Origin: an uncultured Muribaculaceae bacterium
GTDB taxonomy: Bacteria > Bacteroidota > Bacteroidia > Bacteroidales > Muribaculaceae
Length of the DNA: 35,745 nt
Assembly (NCBI GenBank): GCA_910583795.1
Contig: CAJTZQ010000036.1
Location: 1-35,745, forward strand
Direction: 5' to 3'
Below, in pieces: positions 1 to 7,670 of the stretch. Under the pieces are notes generated by a model, which was not told where the DNA came from, did not search any database, and was given only the letters and a program-made list of their open reading frames with translations. Numbering within the stretch: position 1 is the stretch's first letter; each line of letters opens with the position of its first letter. The translations under genes and the position numbers were made by a program.

Positions 1-398
1 TCCAGGGTAACAATATCGGGGTATACGACAAGACCGGCAAGTTGGTACAGCGGACCGATTACTATGCTTCGGGAGAGCCCTGGCTCGAGCCGGAGTATGG
101 CAACAGTGCGTCAGGTAACCGTTACCTTTTCGGAGGCAAGGAGAGAATGGCGGGAGGAGCCTTGAACGAATACGATTTCGAGGCGAGAAACTATGTAGCC
201 TCCTTCCAGCGGTTCACGACCATCGACCCCGAGGCTGAGAAATTCCCGTGGCTGTCACCATACGCCTACTGCAACGGTAACCCGGTAAATTTCACTGATC
301 CGTTCGGACTGTATTCCACGTCTATCGAGGCGACGAAAGAGGCAATGGCAAAGTTCAGATTGGTTGAAAAGTCATCATTGCTAATAGAGGGATATTGA
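1..398 (+). CDS. RHS repeat-associated core protein, C-terminal fragment (5' end outside window)
   Basis: The frame is open from base 3 to the TGA at 396-398, so the gene begins upstream of the window. The residues fit the conserved end of RHS/YD-repeat proteins: a YYASGEPW segment, a GGKE motif, NEYDFEARNY, then RFTTIDPEAEKFPWLSPYAYC and the closing NFTDPFG motif. In this family the DP-x-G motif is followed by a variable, often toxic tip; here only about 30 residues follow before the stop. The same frame stays open after the TGA to 644, and its first ~30 codons look protein-like, so the tip may be broken by a nonsense change. Counting bases 61-240 gives 57% G+C against about 43% in a sample of the next gene, which suggests transfer. 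RHS core identity is firm; whether this is a live gene or a degraded orphan tip is not. Confidence 0.8.
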   Translation, partial: QGNNIGVYDKTGKLVQRTDYYASGEPWLEPEYGNSASGNRYLFGGKERMAGGALNEYDFEARNYVASFQRFTTIDPEAEKFPWLSPYAYCNGNPVNFTDPFGLYSTSIEATKEAMAKFRLVEKSSLLIEGY

Positions 399-461
399 GG
401 CGGAAGCAGATACACTCTCCCGGCTAAAGCCGGGACACAGAACCATCACTACTCGGATTTA

Positions 462-1877
462 TCAGGGACGTTTGCCGGAATCAACAGAGGGCCAAGGGAA
501 ATTGGATGGATTGAGTGTGAGATGGACATGCTTTTCATTCAATCTCACGCCGACATATTCTATCATTTTTTCTCTTTCCTTAGCATTCAATCCTTTGGGG
601 GCATTGACGAATATCATATTTACTGTATCCACACCTGTGCCTGAAATAGATGTCGCAATCATACGGCTCAATGCAATATCTTTCACATCAGGGAACAGCA
701 CCTTAATCTCAGGAGCGAGACTTAGACTCTCTTTTCCGAAAGAATTATAGTCTTTTACAACCTGTTTAAGTGAGTCTATTGTGTTCTGACGAGAATTCAC
801 CTCTTGCTGCATCAGTGTATAGAATTGCTGAAAATTCTTCTCATCATCAGATCCTGAACGATCCCCAATGGAGAATCCCTGCTTTATATTCAGGATTGTT
901 CCACCAAGACCTACACTGTCAAGTTTTTGCATCATGGCGAGTTGCAAGGAATCTTTTGATAACCCCTGACCAATCAGAGTGACATCTATATGTCGTTTAT
1001 TACCTGCAACATAAATCTTTTGATTAAGCACCTGAGTGTTTGGGAAAACCATCTCTTTTTCCACAAACTCGGTGGCAGCAGCTATAAACATACTTTTCCT
1101 TACCATCTGATAAGTGAGATAACAACTGACTCCAATCGTAGCAAACACAACAGAGTAGACAATATATTGCACCCTTCTGCTTCTCTTTGTGTTTTGATAA
1201 ACCACTTTTTTATAATTCAAGAGTTTAACACCTATCCAGGAAGCGAACAGGATAAAAATCATATTTGTAAAAAAGAGGTATAACGCACCAAAAAAGAAAT
1301 TTGCCTGAAGGGTGGCGATACCGTAACCGGCTGTACACAAAGGAGGCATAAGCGACGTTGCTATTGCCACACCAGGCATGACTTGCCCCTTGTTTTTACA
1401 AGCTATACTCAATATTCCAGCAGCACCACCGAAAAGAGCGACAAAAACATCATATATAGATGGTGATGTCCTGGCGAGAAGCTGACTTGAGCCTTCATAT
1501 TGAGGAGAGATAAGGAAGTATAAAGCTGATGCAGCAAGCGAACCGATAATCGCCATAATGATATTTTTAAGACTCCGATTCAACAAAGCATAGTCTTCTA
1601 TACCGATAGCGAGTCCCATACCGATAATCGGGCCCATCAGCGGAGAAATCAACATGGCACCGATTATGACAGGAATGCTATTTGTGTTCAATCCCAGAGA
1701 CGCTATGAATATAGCGAATATGAGAACCAAGAGTTGACTGCCTTTAAAGCTAACTCCGGAACGTATGCTCATTTCCGCATCAAGTTGCGGTTCAAGGTCT
1801 TCCGCAACATTAAAATAAGAGATCAATTCATTCCAGAATTTTTTAAGACCTTCTTTGAATGCCGGATTTATTGTCAT
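462..1877 (-). CDS. DUF389 family integral membrane protein
   Basis: A 471-residue protein whose N-terminal half matches DUF389: hydrophobic helices rich in small residues, with SIPVIIGAMLISPLMGPIIG, a later GGAAGILS segment and PGVAIATSLMPPLCTAGYG. About six membrane helices lie between residues 40 and 250. A soluble region of roughly 200 residues follows; it includes a likely coiled stretch near residues 340-370. The biochemical role of DUF389 proteins is not established. I prefer the ATG at 1877; a GTG six bases upstream (1883) is also in frame. The last 10-15 codons face the end of the RHS fragment on the opposite strand, and this C-terminus may have been altered by the junction between the two genes. 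It is transcribed away from repeat copy 1. Confidence 0.85.
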   Translation of the reverse strand: MTINPAFKEGLKKFWNELISYFNVAEDLEPQLDAEMSIRSGVSFKGSQLLVLIFAIFIASLGLNTNSIPVIIGAMLISPLMGPIIGMGLAIGIEDYALLNRSLKNIIMAIIGSLAASALYFLISPQYEGSSQLLARTSPSIYDVFVALFGGAAGILSIACKNKGQVMPGVAIATSLMPPLCTAGYGIATLQANFFFGALYLFFTNMIFILFASWIGVKLLNYKKVVYQNTKRSRRVQYIVYSVVFATIGVSCYLTYQMVRKSMFIAAATEFVEKEMVFPNTQVLNQKIYVAGNKRHIDVTLIGQGLSKDSLQLAMMQKLDSVGLGGTILNIKQGFSIGDRSGSDDEKNFQQFYTLMQQEVNSRQNTIDSLKQVVKDYNSFGKESLSLAPEIKVLFPDVKDIALSRMIATSISGTGVDTVNMIFVNAPKGLNAKEREKMIEYVGVRLNEKHVHLTLNPSNFPWPSVDSGKRP

Positions 1878-1912
1878 AGCCACATCAATTTAATCGTCGT
1901 TTGTAATCTTTT

Positions 1913-2070
1913 TTATTTAAGTTTCGCAAGCTCACTTAAGGGTTGAAGGTTAAGGGGTTAAAGAGTTAGATTTATACATAATATTCAAAGAAGCCGGATA
2001 TTTATCCACAATTATAGATTAACCTTTTAACCTCATAACCCTCAACTTTCGCAAGCGAAAGTTGAATTTT
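1913..2070 (+). repeat. Intergenic palindromic repeat, copy 1 (~158 bp)
   Basis: One end carries a short hairpin around TTAAGTTTCGCAAGCTCACTTAA (arms TTAAGT/ACTTAA, 1917-1939). The other end is a perfect palindrome with 11-base arms TCAACTTTCGC/GCGAAAGTTGA (2042-2065). Between them GGTTAAGGGGTTAAAGAGTTA near the left is roughly complementary to TTAACCTTTTAACCTCATAACC near the right, so the whole unit is an imperfect inverted repeat around an AT-rich centre. Copies 2 (3179-3340) and 3 (16743-16902) share this architecture and most bases. It contains no open frame. Confidence 0.85.
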
Positions 2071-2080
2071 TTAGATTTGA

Positions 2081-2146
2081 TGAAGTCATTTAAACTTTTT
2101 TACGGAGATTGATTTTCTTATGGTTTTTAAAGTTTAAATGACTTCA
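2081..2146. repeat. Perfect 18-bp inverted repeat upstream of dapA
   Basis: TGAAGTCATTTAAACTTT (2081-2098) is repeated exactly in inverse at 2129-2146, separated by 30 bases. It lies between repeat copy 1 and the dapA promoter, 60 bases before the -7 box. It may be an operator, a hairpin-forming site or the ends of a tiny mobile remnant; the sequence does not decide between these. Confidence 0.75.
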
Positions 2147-2205
2147 ATTAGAGCAATGTTATATTGGACTCGTTAATTGATAAACAAATTTACAAAAAAA
2201 ATTAT

Positions 2206-2213
2206 TAACTTTG
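2206..2213 (+). promoter_or_regulatory. dapA promoter -7 box (TAACTTTG)
   Basis: TAACTTTG matches the Bacteroidetes primary-sigma -7 consensus TAnnTTTG exactly. It would start transcription about 15 bases before the dapA ATG at 2235. No good TTTG -33 element is visible 19-21 bases upstream. The stretch 1878-2234 has no gene: it holds repeat copy 1, the 18-bp inverted repeat and this promoter. Confidence 0.6.
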
Positions 2214-2234
2214 CGTGAATAATTGAACCAACTT

Positions 2235-3176
2235 ATGGCTGATTTACAATTAAAAGGTCTTGGGGTCGCCCTGGTGACTCCATTTAAGAATGACAAGACA
2301 GTAGATTTCGAGGCTCTCGAAAGAATGGTGGATTATGTTGTGACGGGCAATGCAGACTATATCGTAGTGCTCGGGACTACAGGAGAGACACCTGCCTTAT
2401 TTCCGGATGAAAAAGCAGAAATCCGAAAAGTTATTATAAGGAAAAACAATGGAAGAGTACCCCTTATCCTTGGAGTGGGAGGCAACAATACACAAGCCGT
2501 TGTAAACGAACTGAAGACAGGTGATTTCACCGGATTCTCAGCAATCTTGTCAGTAGTTCCCTTCTATAACAAGCCTTCACAAGAGGGATTGTATCAACAT
2601 TACAAGGCAATATCTGAAGCCTCACCACTTCCTGTGGTGCTTTATAACGTGCCCGGTAGAACCGGAGTCAACATGACAGCCGCCACCACTCTTGCGCTTG
2701 CAAGAGATTGTGAAAACATAATCGGTGTGAAGGAGGCTTCCGGCAACTTTGCTCAGATCGAAGAGATCATTAAAAACAAACCTGAAAAGTTTGAAGTGAT
2801 TTCAGGCGATGACAGTATCACATATCCATTGATGACACTCGGTGCTGTTGGAGTAATCTCAGTTATCGGCAATGCATTCCCTATGGAATTCGGCAGAATG
2901 GTAAGGCTCTGCCTGCAAGGGAAATTCCAGGAAGCACTTCCAATCCATTGGAGGTTTAACGAACTTTTCAACCTTCTTTTTGTGGACGGAAACCCTGCGG
3001 GTGTGAAATGCACTCTCAGCGCCCTTGGACTAATTGAAAACGAACTGCGCCTTCCACTTGTGCCTACCCGAATGAGCACAAACGAGAAAATACACAAACT
3101 TCTCGAATCTCTTTACACTCCATCGCCAGATGAACTTGAAGACCGGGTAAGAAACAACTCTCCCCTATTCAATTAA
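2235..3176 (+). CDS. dapA: 4-hydroxy-tetrahydrodipicolinate synthase
   Basis: Condenses pyruvate with aspartate semialdehyde in the first committed step to lysine and diaminopimelate, in the cytoplasm. The 313-residue protein is of usual length for a TIM-barrel DapA. It carries the GTTGET motif with Thr48/Thr49, the Tyr111 region YNKPSQEGLY, Tyr137 in YNVPGRTGVN and the Schiff-base Lys166 in GVKEASGN, so the active site looks complete. I chose the ATG at 2235, which sits just after the TAACTTTG box; a TTG at 2223 is in frame but would leave almost no leader. The gene stands alone, with repeat copies 1 and 2 on its two sides in opposite orientation. Copy 2 begins three bases after its stop codon. 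Confidence 0.95.
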   Translation: MADLQLKGLGVALVTPFKNDKTVDFEALERMVDYVVTGNADYIVVLGTTGETPALFPDEKAEIRKVIIRKNNGRVPLILGVGGNNTQAVVNELKTGDFTGFSAILSVVPFYNKPSQEGLYQHYKAISEASPLPVVLYNVPGRTGVNMTAATTLALARDCENIIGVKEASGNFAQIEEIIKNKPEKFEVISGDDSITYPLMTLGAVGVISVIGNAFPMEFGRMVRLCLQGKFQEALPIHWRFNELFNLLFVDGNPAGVKCTLSALGLIENELRLPLVPTRMSTNEKIHKLLESLYTPSPDELEDRVRNNSPLFN

Positions 3177-3178
3177 TA

Positions 3179-3340
3179 ATTCAACTTTCGCAAGCGAAAG
3201 TTGAGGGTTATGAGGTTATAAAGTTAAAAGGTTAATATCCAATTGTAGATAGATATCTGACTTCCTTAAGTATTATGTATAACTATAACCCTTTAACCCC
3301 TTAACCTCCAAACCTTAAGTGAGCTTGCGAAACTTAAATT
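3179..3340 (-). repeat. Intergenic palindromic repeat, copy 2 (~162 bp, inverted relative to copy 1)
   Basis: The reverse complement matches copy 1 from AATTTAAGTTTCGCAAGCTC to the terminal palindrome. The perfect 24-base palindrome is at 3181-3204, four bases past the dapA stop; the other end finishes 12 bases before the dnaG start. The GGTTAAGGGGTTAAAGGGTTA block and its counterpart (TTAACCTTTTAAC) are both present. The centre is more divergent than the ends. Confidence 0.85.
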
Positions 3341-3351
3341 AAATATTTGAA

Positions 3352-5604
3352 TTGATAGACAAAGCTACAGCTCAAAAGATAAAAGACACTGCGGATATCG
3401 TTGAGGTGGTAAGCGATTATGTGCATCTGACGCGCCGTGGTTCAAACTATATGGGATTGTGTCCGTTTCATAACGAACGGACACCATCTTTTTCTGTGAA
3501 TAAAAGCCGGAACTATTGCTATTGCTTTTCTTGCCATAAAGGTGGATCTCCCGTAAATTTCATAATGGAGAAAGAGGGAATCTCCTATCACGATGCCCTT
3601 TTACATCTTGCTAAGAAATACGGCATTAAAGTTGAAGAGCGGGAGCTGACAGATCAGGAGCGGGAAGCCCAAAGCAGGCGCGAAGCCATGTTCATAGCCA
3701 ATGAGTGGGCTATGAATCATTTTGAGCACAACCTGACGGAAACCCAAGACGGGAAAGATATAGGATTGCAATATCTTTATGGCAGAGGCGTCACTCAGGA
3801 GGCTATCAAACAATATCATCTCGGCTATGCCCTCGATCAAGGGAGTGCATTTCTTGATGCCGCCAGAAAAAAGGGGTTTAATATCGACGTGTTAAAGACT
3901 CTCGGCCTTGTGGGCACAAGTCAACAAGGGAGAGATTATGACCGTTTCCGCGGGAGAGTTATTTTCCCGATACTTAACTCCTCCGGTAAAGTCGTGGCAT
4001 TCGGGGGAAGGGATCTAAAAGGAGGACCGGCAAAATATATCAACTCTCCGGAATCCGATCTTTATAAGAAAAGCAACGAGCTTTATGGGATGTATCAGGC
4101 TCGAAGCGCAATAGTCAAGGAAGACAAATGCTATCTTGTTGAAGGATATCTCGATGTCATCGGGATGTGGCAATCCGGAATGCAAAATGTGGTAGCCTCA
4201 TCAGGAACAGCACTTACTGACGGTCAGATAGCATTAATTCACCGTTTCACCAAAAATGTGACATTGATCTATGACGGGGATGCAGCAGGTATCAAAGCTT
4301 CTTTAAGAGGTATAGACATGCTTCTTTCCCACCAACTTGACGTCAACGTTCTCTTGCTTCCTGACGGCGATGACCCCGACTCTTTTGCGAGGAAACACAC
4401 ACCGGAAGAATTTCGGGAATATGTTAAAAGTCATGAGACTGATATTATCCGTTTCAAGACAAAAGTACTGATGAACGAAGTCAACGACAATCCTCAAAAA
4501 AGGGTTGAAGCTATCCGTAGTGTCGTCAGCTCACTTGCATGCATTCCTGACAAAGTGAAACGCGACGTTTACATCCAAGAGTGTAGCCTGCTCCTCGGTG
4601 TCAGTGAAGAATCTGTGGCATCTGCCACAGCAAAGGCACGGGCTGCCATTGTAGAACAATTAAAAAAACAACGTACATGGCAGACTCTCAACCACCAAAT
4701 AGAAGCGGGTAAAATACCACCCGTTACTACTCCTGAATCGTTACCCAATGTAGCGTCTCCCAACCCTACAGAAACAAATGCAGAAGGAACAGGCATCGTA
4801 TCAAACACACCTTCGCAATCTATTTCCACACAGGGTTCAATCTCAAACAGTCCTTTGAAACCTATGGAATGGACAGTGCTTCAATATTGTATCCGTTATG
4901 GGTTTCTTGATTTTTGTCAGGATGACACGACCGGGAACATTCTCACGGTTCTTGAATACGTTTCCGATGAGCTATCATCAGACAATACGGAATTCACGAC
5001 AAATGAATATTCAAAAATATTCAATCTACTCTCCGAAATGATTCCTCAATTCAGAAAAGATCTGAACGCTTTCAAGGAAAATCTTCAGATTGAAAAGGAA
5101 TCAAAGAGACAGGAAGGTTATGCGGATATCGGCACAAAACAATTATCCATCAACGAAATACAACGTGAAGAACAAAAGCTTGAGGAGAGTCTTAACAATT
5201 GGGAAGATGAAATGGTAGCCGAATTTTCGCGTGCATATCCTTCTAAAGAATTAGCGAGCCATGAAAATGATATAGTTCGCAGACTTACCACAGAAGCTAT
5301 CACCGAACCGCATCAGCTGAGCCATATATACTCACGAGAACGCCCGGTAGAAAAAGAGGAAGATAAATTGATCACACTTCTTCCCACAGCTATTTACGTG
5401 TGGAAAAACGGGATACTGGATCTTGAGTTGAAACGTCTAATGTCGGAATTCAGAGAAATATCACGCAGCGGTATCCATGAGCAAGCTCTAAGGGTTCAGA
5501 TGCAAATATCCGAATTGATGAGGGAGCGTAGCGAACTCGCCAAAAATATAGGAGACAGAATACTTTGTCCCGGCACCGGAGTTAGTAAAAACCAAAGATA
5601 TTGA
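3352..5604 (+). CDS. dnaG: DNA primase
   Basis: Synthesises RNA primers at the replication fork. The 750-residue protein has the three DnaG parts. The CHC2 zinc-binding domain uses Cys37, His40 (CPFH), Cys58 and Cys61 (CFSC). The catalytic core with Toprim contains the acidic motifs LVEGYLDVIG, YDGDAAGIK and PDGDDPDS. A C-terminal region of about 240 residues after a Thr/Ser/Pro-rich linker (near residues 455-500) should bind the DnaB helicase. The start is a TTG: a stop at 3340-3342 closes the frame upstream, and the next ATG (codon 34) falls just before the zinc motif. The N-terminus IDKATAQKIKD agrees with the family. Repeat copy 2 ends 12 bases before it, so its promoter may lie in or beyond the repeat. 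The ABC genes follow 38 bases downstream on the same strand. Confidence 0.95.
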   Translation: MIDKATAQKIKDTADIVEVVSDYVHLTRRGSNYMGLCPFHNERTPSFSVNKSRNYCYCFSCHKGGSPVNFIMEKEGISYHDALLHLAKKYGIKVEERELTDQEREAQSRREAMFIANEWAMNHFEHNLTETQDGKDIGLQYLYGRGVTQEAIKQYHLGYALDQGSAFLDAARKKGFNIDVLKTLGLVGTSQQGRDYDRFRGRVIFPILNSSGKVVAFGGRDLKGGPAKYINSPESDLYKKSNELYGMYQARSAIVKEDKCYLVEGYLDVIGMWQSGMQNVVASSGTALTDGQIALIHRFTKNVTLIYDGDAAGIKASLRGIDMLLSHQLDVNVLLLPDGDDPDSFARKHTPEEFREYVKSHETDIIRFKTKVLMNEVNDNPQKRVEAIRSVVSSLACIPDKVKRDVYIQECSLLLGVSEESVASATAKARAAIVEQLKKQRTWQTLNHQIEAGKIPPVTTPESLPNVASPNPTETNAEGTGIVSNTPSQSISTQGSISNSPLKPMEWTVLQYCIRYGFLDFCQDDTTGNILTVLEYVSDELSSDNTEFTTNEYSKIFNLLSEMIPQFRKDLNAFKENLQIEKESKRQEGYADIGTKQLSINEIQREEQKLEESLNNWEDEMVAEFSRAYPSKELASHENDIVRRLTTEAITEPHQLSHIYSRERPVEKEEDKLITLLPTAIYVWKNGILDLELKRLMSEFREISRSGIHEQALRVQMQISELMRERSELAKNIGDRILCPGTGVSKNQRY

Positions 5605-5642
5605 ATATACAACAATTAATCAGCATTCATTAAAACAACAAT

Positions 5643-6617
5643 ATGGATATTCTTCAGATAGACGGTCTTGTGAAGCATTACGCTTCTACAAAGGCACTTG
5701 ACAATGTGAGTTTTTCTGTCGGGAAGGGTGAAATCTGCGGATTGCTCGGCCCCAATGGAGCCGGGAAGACAACTTTATTGAGAATTATCAATAATCTTCT
5801 TGTATGCGATGCAGGCACGGTCACTGTCAATGGAATTCCCGCTTCTCTTGAAGCAAGCAGACATATCGGATATATGCCGGAAGAACGCGGTCTTTACGAC
5901 AAAATGAGAGTGGAAGACCAGATCCTGTATTTCGGACAACTCAAAGGTGGGAATAAAGCAAGACTTAGAGTGGTCATGGGCGAATATATGGAAATATTCA
6001 ATCTCACCGGTCAAGGGAAGCGCAAAGTCAAAGAGCTTTCAAAAGGGAATCAGCAGAAGGTGCAGATTATAGCCACGCTTGTACATGAGCCAGACCTTGT
6101 GATCCTCGACGAACCCTTCAGCGGCTTTGACCCTATCAACGGGGCGTTGCTCCGGGATCTTATAGCACGTCTTAATGAAAAGGGGGCAACTATAATGCTG
6201 TCATCACACAATATGCCGGCAATAGAAGAAATGTGCTCCTCAATTGCACTCATTAATCATGGCAAGCTGCTCGTGAAAGGTGAGATATCCGATATAAAAG
6301 AGATGCACAAGACATCTGAACTTCTCCTGACCACACGTAACCCTTTGTCATTACCGTTACTCCTGGACAGCGGTTTACTAATTAATGTTGAAGAAATTCC
6401 TCCTGTGAAAGGGCGCAAAGGACATTCTTATTGTCTGTCTAAAAAAGAGGGAGTCAGGAATACCGACTTACTTCAAGCAATATCCATTCAAGGAGAAATT
6501 CTGCATTTCGAAGAACGCATCCCTACGTTGAACGATATATTCCTGAACTACACCACAGGCCAACCCAAAGCAGTTGAGACAGAACAACCTTCACAACCGG
6601 AACCAGTATTAAACTAA
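5643..6617 (+). CDS. ABC transporter ATP-binding protein, NatA-like
   Basis: A 324-residue ATPase with Walker A GPNGAGKTT (residues 36-44), signature LSKGNQQKVQ (about 131-140), Walker B VILDEPFSGFDP and the switch His in SSHN. The LSKGNQQK form and the ~100-residue C-terminal extension fit the NatA/multidrug-export group of ABC-2 ATPases. It pairs with the permease starting 10 bases later. Substrate cannot be told from sequence; NatA-type sodium export is known for relatives, but other small molecules are equally possible. The tail ends in a Gln/Pro/Glu-rich stretch with no recognisable motif. Confidence 0.9.
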   Translation: MDILQIDGLVKHYASTKALDNVSFSVGKGEICGLLGPNGAGKTTLLRIINNLLVCDAGTVTVNGIPASLEASRHIGYMPEERGLYDKMRVEDQILYFGQLKGGNKARLRVVMGEYMEIFNLTGQGKRKVKELSKGNQQKVQIIATLVHEPDLVILDEPFSGFDPINGALLRDLIARLNEKGATIMLSSHNMPAIEEMCSSIALINHGKLLVKGEISDIKEMHKTSELLLTTRNPLSLPLLLDSGLLINVEEIPPVKGRKGHSYCLSKKEGVRNTDLLQAISIQGEILHFEERIPTLNDIFLNYTTGQPKAVETEQPSQPEPVLN

Positions 6618-6627
6618 TTTAGCAACG

Positions 6628-7533
6628 ATGAGTCAACTTGGATTAATAATAAAAAATGAATTTCTGACTGACGTCAGAGGTAAGAGCTTTTGGATCAGCA
6701 CGATCCTTGTGCCAATAATAATAATAGCATTCGGAGCCGTCTTCGGATTCCTGATGAAGGATGCCGATTCATTCAACAATATGGCTTCAGACCTTCCCAC
6801 CCAACCGGATCCGGAGGAGATGACTGCGGCTAAAGCTATCGGCATGCTTATGGGAATGTCACTGACGTTCTTCCTGATGATTTATGGAGCAATGATTTTC
6901 AACAAGGTCAAAACCGAAAAGTGTAACCGCATAATGGAAATCCTTTCAACCTGCGTCGACGGCCGCACGATGATGCTTGCCAAAATAATAGCAGTCGGAC
7001 TACTCGGAATTGTACAGATGCTTGCTTGGGGCGCAATCATATTTGTCGGCATAATCGGTTTTTATATGGTGTTTCAATTTGCCATACCTTGGGAATATCT
7101 CACTGATCCTCGTGTCTATTTATGTCTGTTATGGATGGTGCTTTATTTCATAGGTGGTTACATTCTTTTTGGATCCCTCTATGCCGCTTGTGGAGCTATA
7201 ACCGATAAGGATAATGAAAACCAAGCCTATATGACTGTGATAACGTTTATTCTTCTTGGTGCTTTCTATATCGGAATGTATGCAGTAGACAATGGAAATT
7301 CGGCACTATCGACAGCTTGCAACTACATACCGTTCACGTCTCCTACAATAGGTACGATCAATGCGATTTCAGGAGTCTCCCCTATCTGGCAGACTTTGAT
7401 CTCATTAGTGATCTTATATGCAACTGCGTATATGAGTGTGGTTTTCGCCGGTAAACTCTACCGTTCCTCCATGCTTCTTAAAGGAAAGCAATTCACTCCG
7501 AAAGATATTATCACCTTTATCAAGACTTCTTGA
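6628..7533 (+). CDS. ABC-2 type permease, NatB-like
   Basis: A 301-residue inner-membrane protein. An N-terminal helix (about residues 22-43) is followed by a short periplasmic-type loop, then a block of five helices between residues 80 and 290, the usual ABC-2 permease layout. The MIYGAMIFNKVKTEKCNRIMEIL segment, with its Glu and Lys before the helical block, is typical of NatB/YhaP-type exporters. It is the partner of the ATPase just upstream. A strong terminator starts 20 bases past its stop and closes the transcription unit. Confidence 0.88.
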   Translation: MSQLGLIIKNEFLTDVRGKSFWISTILVPIIIIAFGAVFGFLMKDADSFNNMASDLPTQPDPEEMTAAKAIGMLMGMSLTFFLMIYGAMIFNKVKTEKCNRIMEILSTCVDGRTMMLAKIIAVGLLGIVQMLAWGAIIFVGIIGFYMVFQFAIPWEYLTDPRVYLCLLWMVLYFIGGYILFGSLYAACGAITDKDNENQAYMTVITFILLGAFYIGMYAVDNGNSALSTACNYIPFTSPTIGTINAISGVSPIWQTLISLVILYATAYMSVVFAGKLYRSSMLLKGKQFTPKDIITFIKTS

Positions 7534-7553
7534 TAATCTCGTTGTCAAAAATG

Positions 7554-7597
7554 CAACAGGAGCCAAGCTTAGGAACTTGGCTCCTGTTGTATTTTTA
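7554..7597 (+). terminator. Rho-independent terminator after the ABC permease gene
   Basis: A perfect 14-bp stem (CAACAGGAGCCAAG / CTTGGCTCCTGTTG, 7554-7567 and 7576-7589) with an 8-base loop, followed by TATTTTTAT. Confidence 0.92.
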
Positions 7598-7670
7598 TCT
7601 TTATCGCGACAATCAATTTCGAGTTATGAGTATCATAATATTTACAATGGTTCATAAGGAGTTTATCACC

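Noticed and set aside
1941..1970. GGTTAAGGGGTTAAAG blocks that look like telomere repeats
   Set aside because: They are part of the imperfect inverted arms of the intergenic repeat, not a tandem array.
2002..2010. TTATCCACA, an exact DnaA box of the E. coli type, in repeat copy 1 (another at 29728-29736)
   Set aside because: Single isolated boxes; the first is not kept in repeat copies 2 and 3, the second lies within the amidase gene. No cluster marks an origin.
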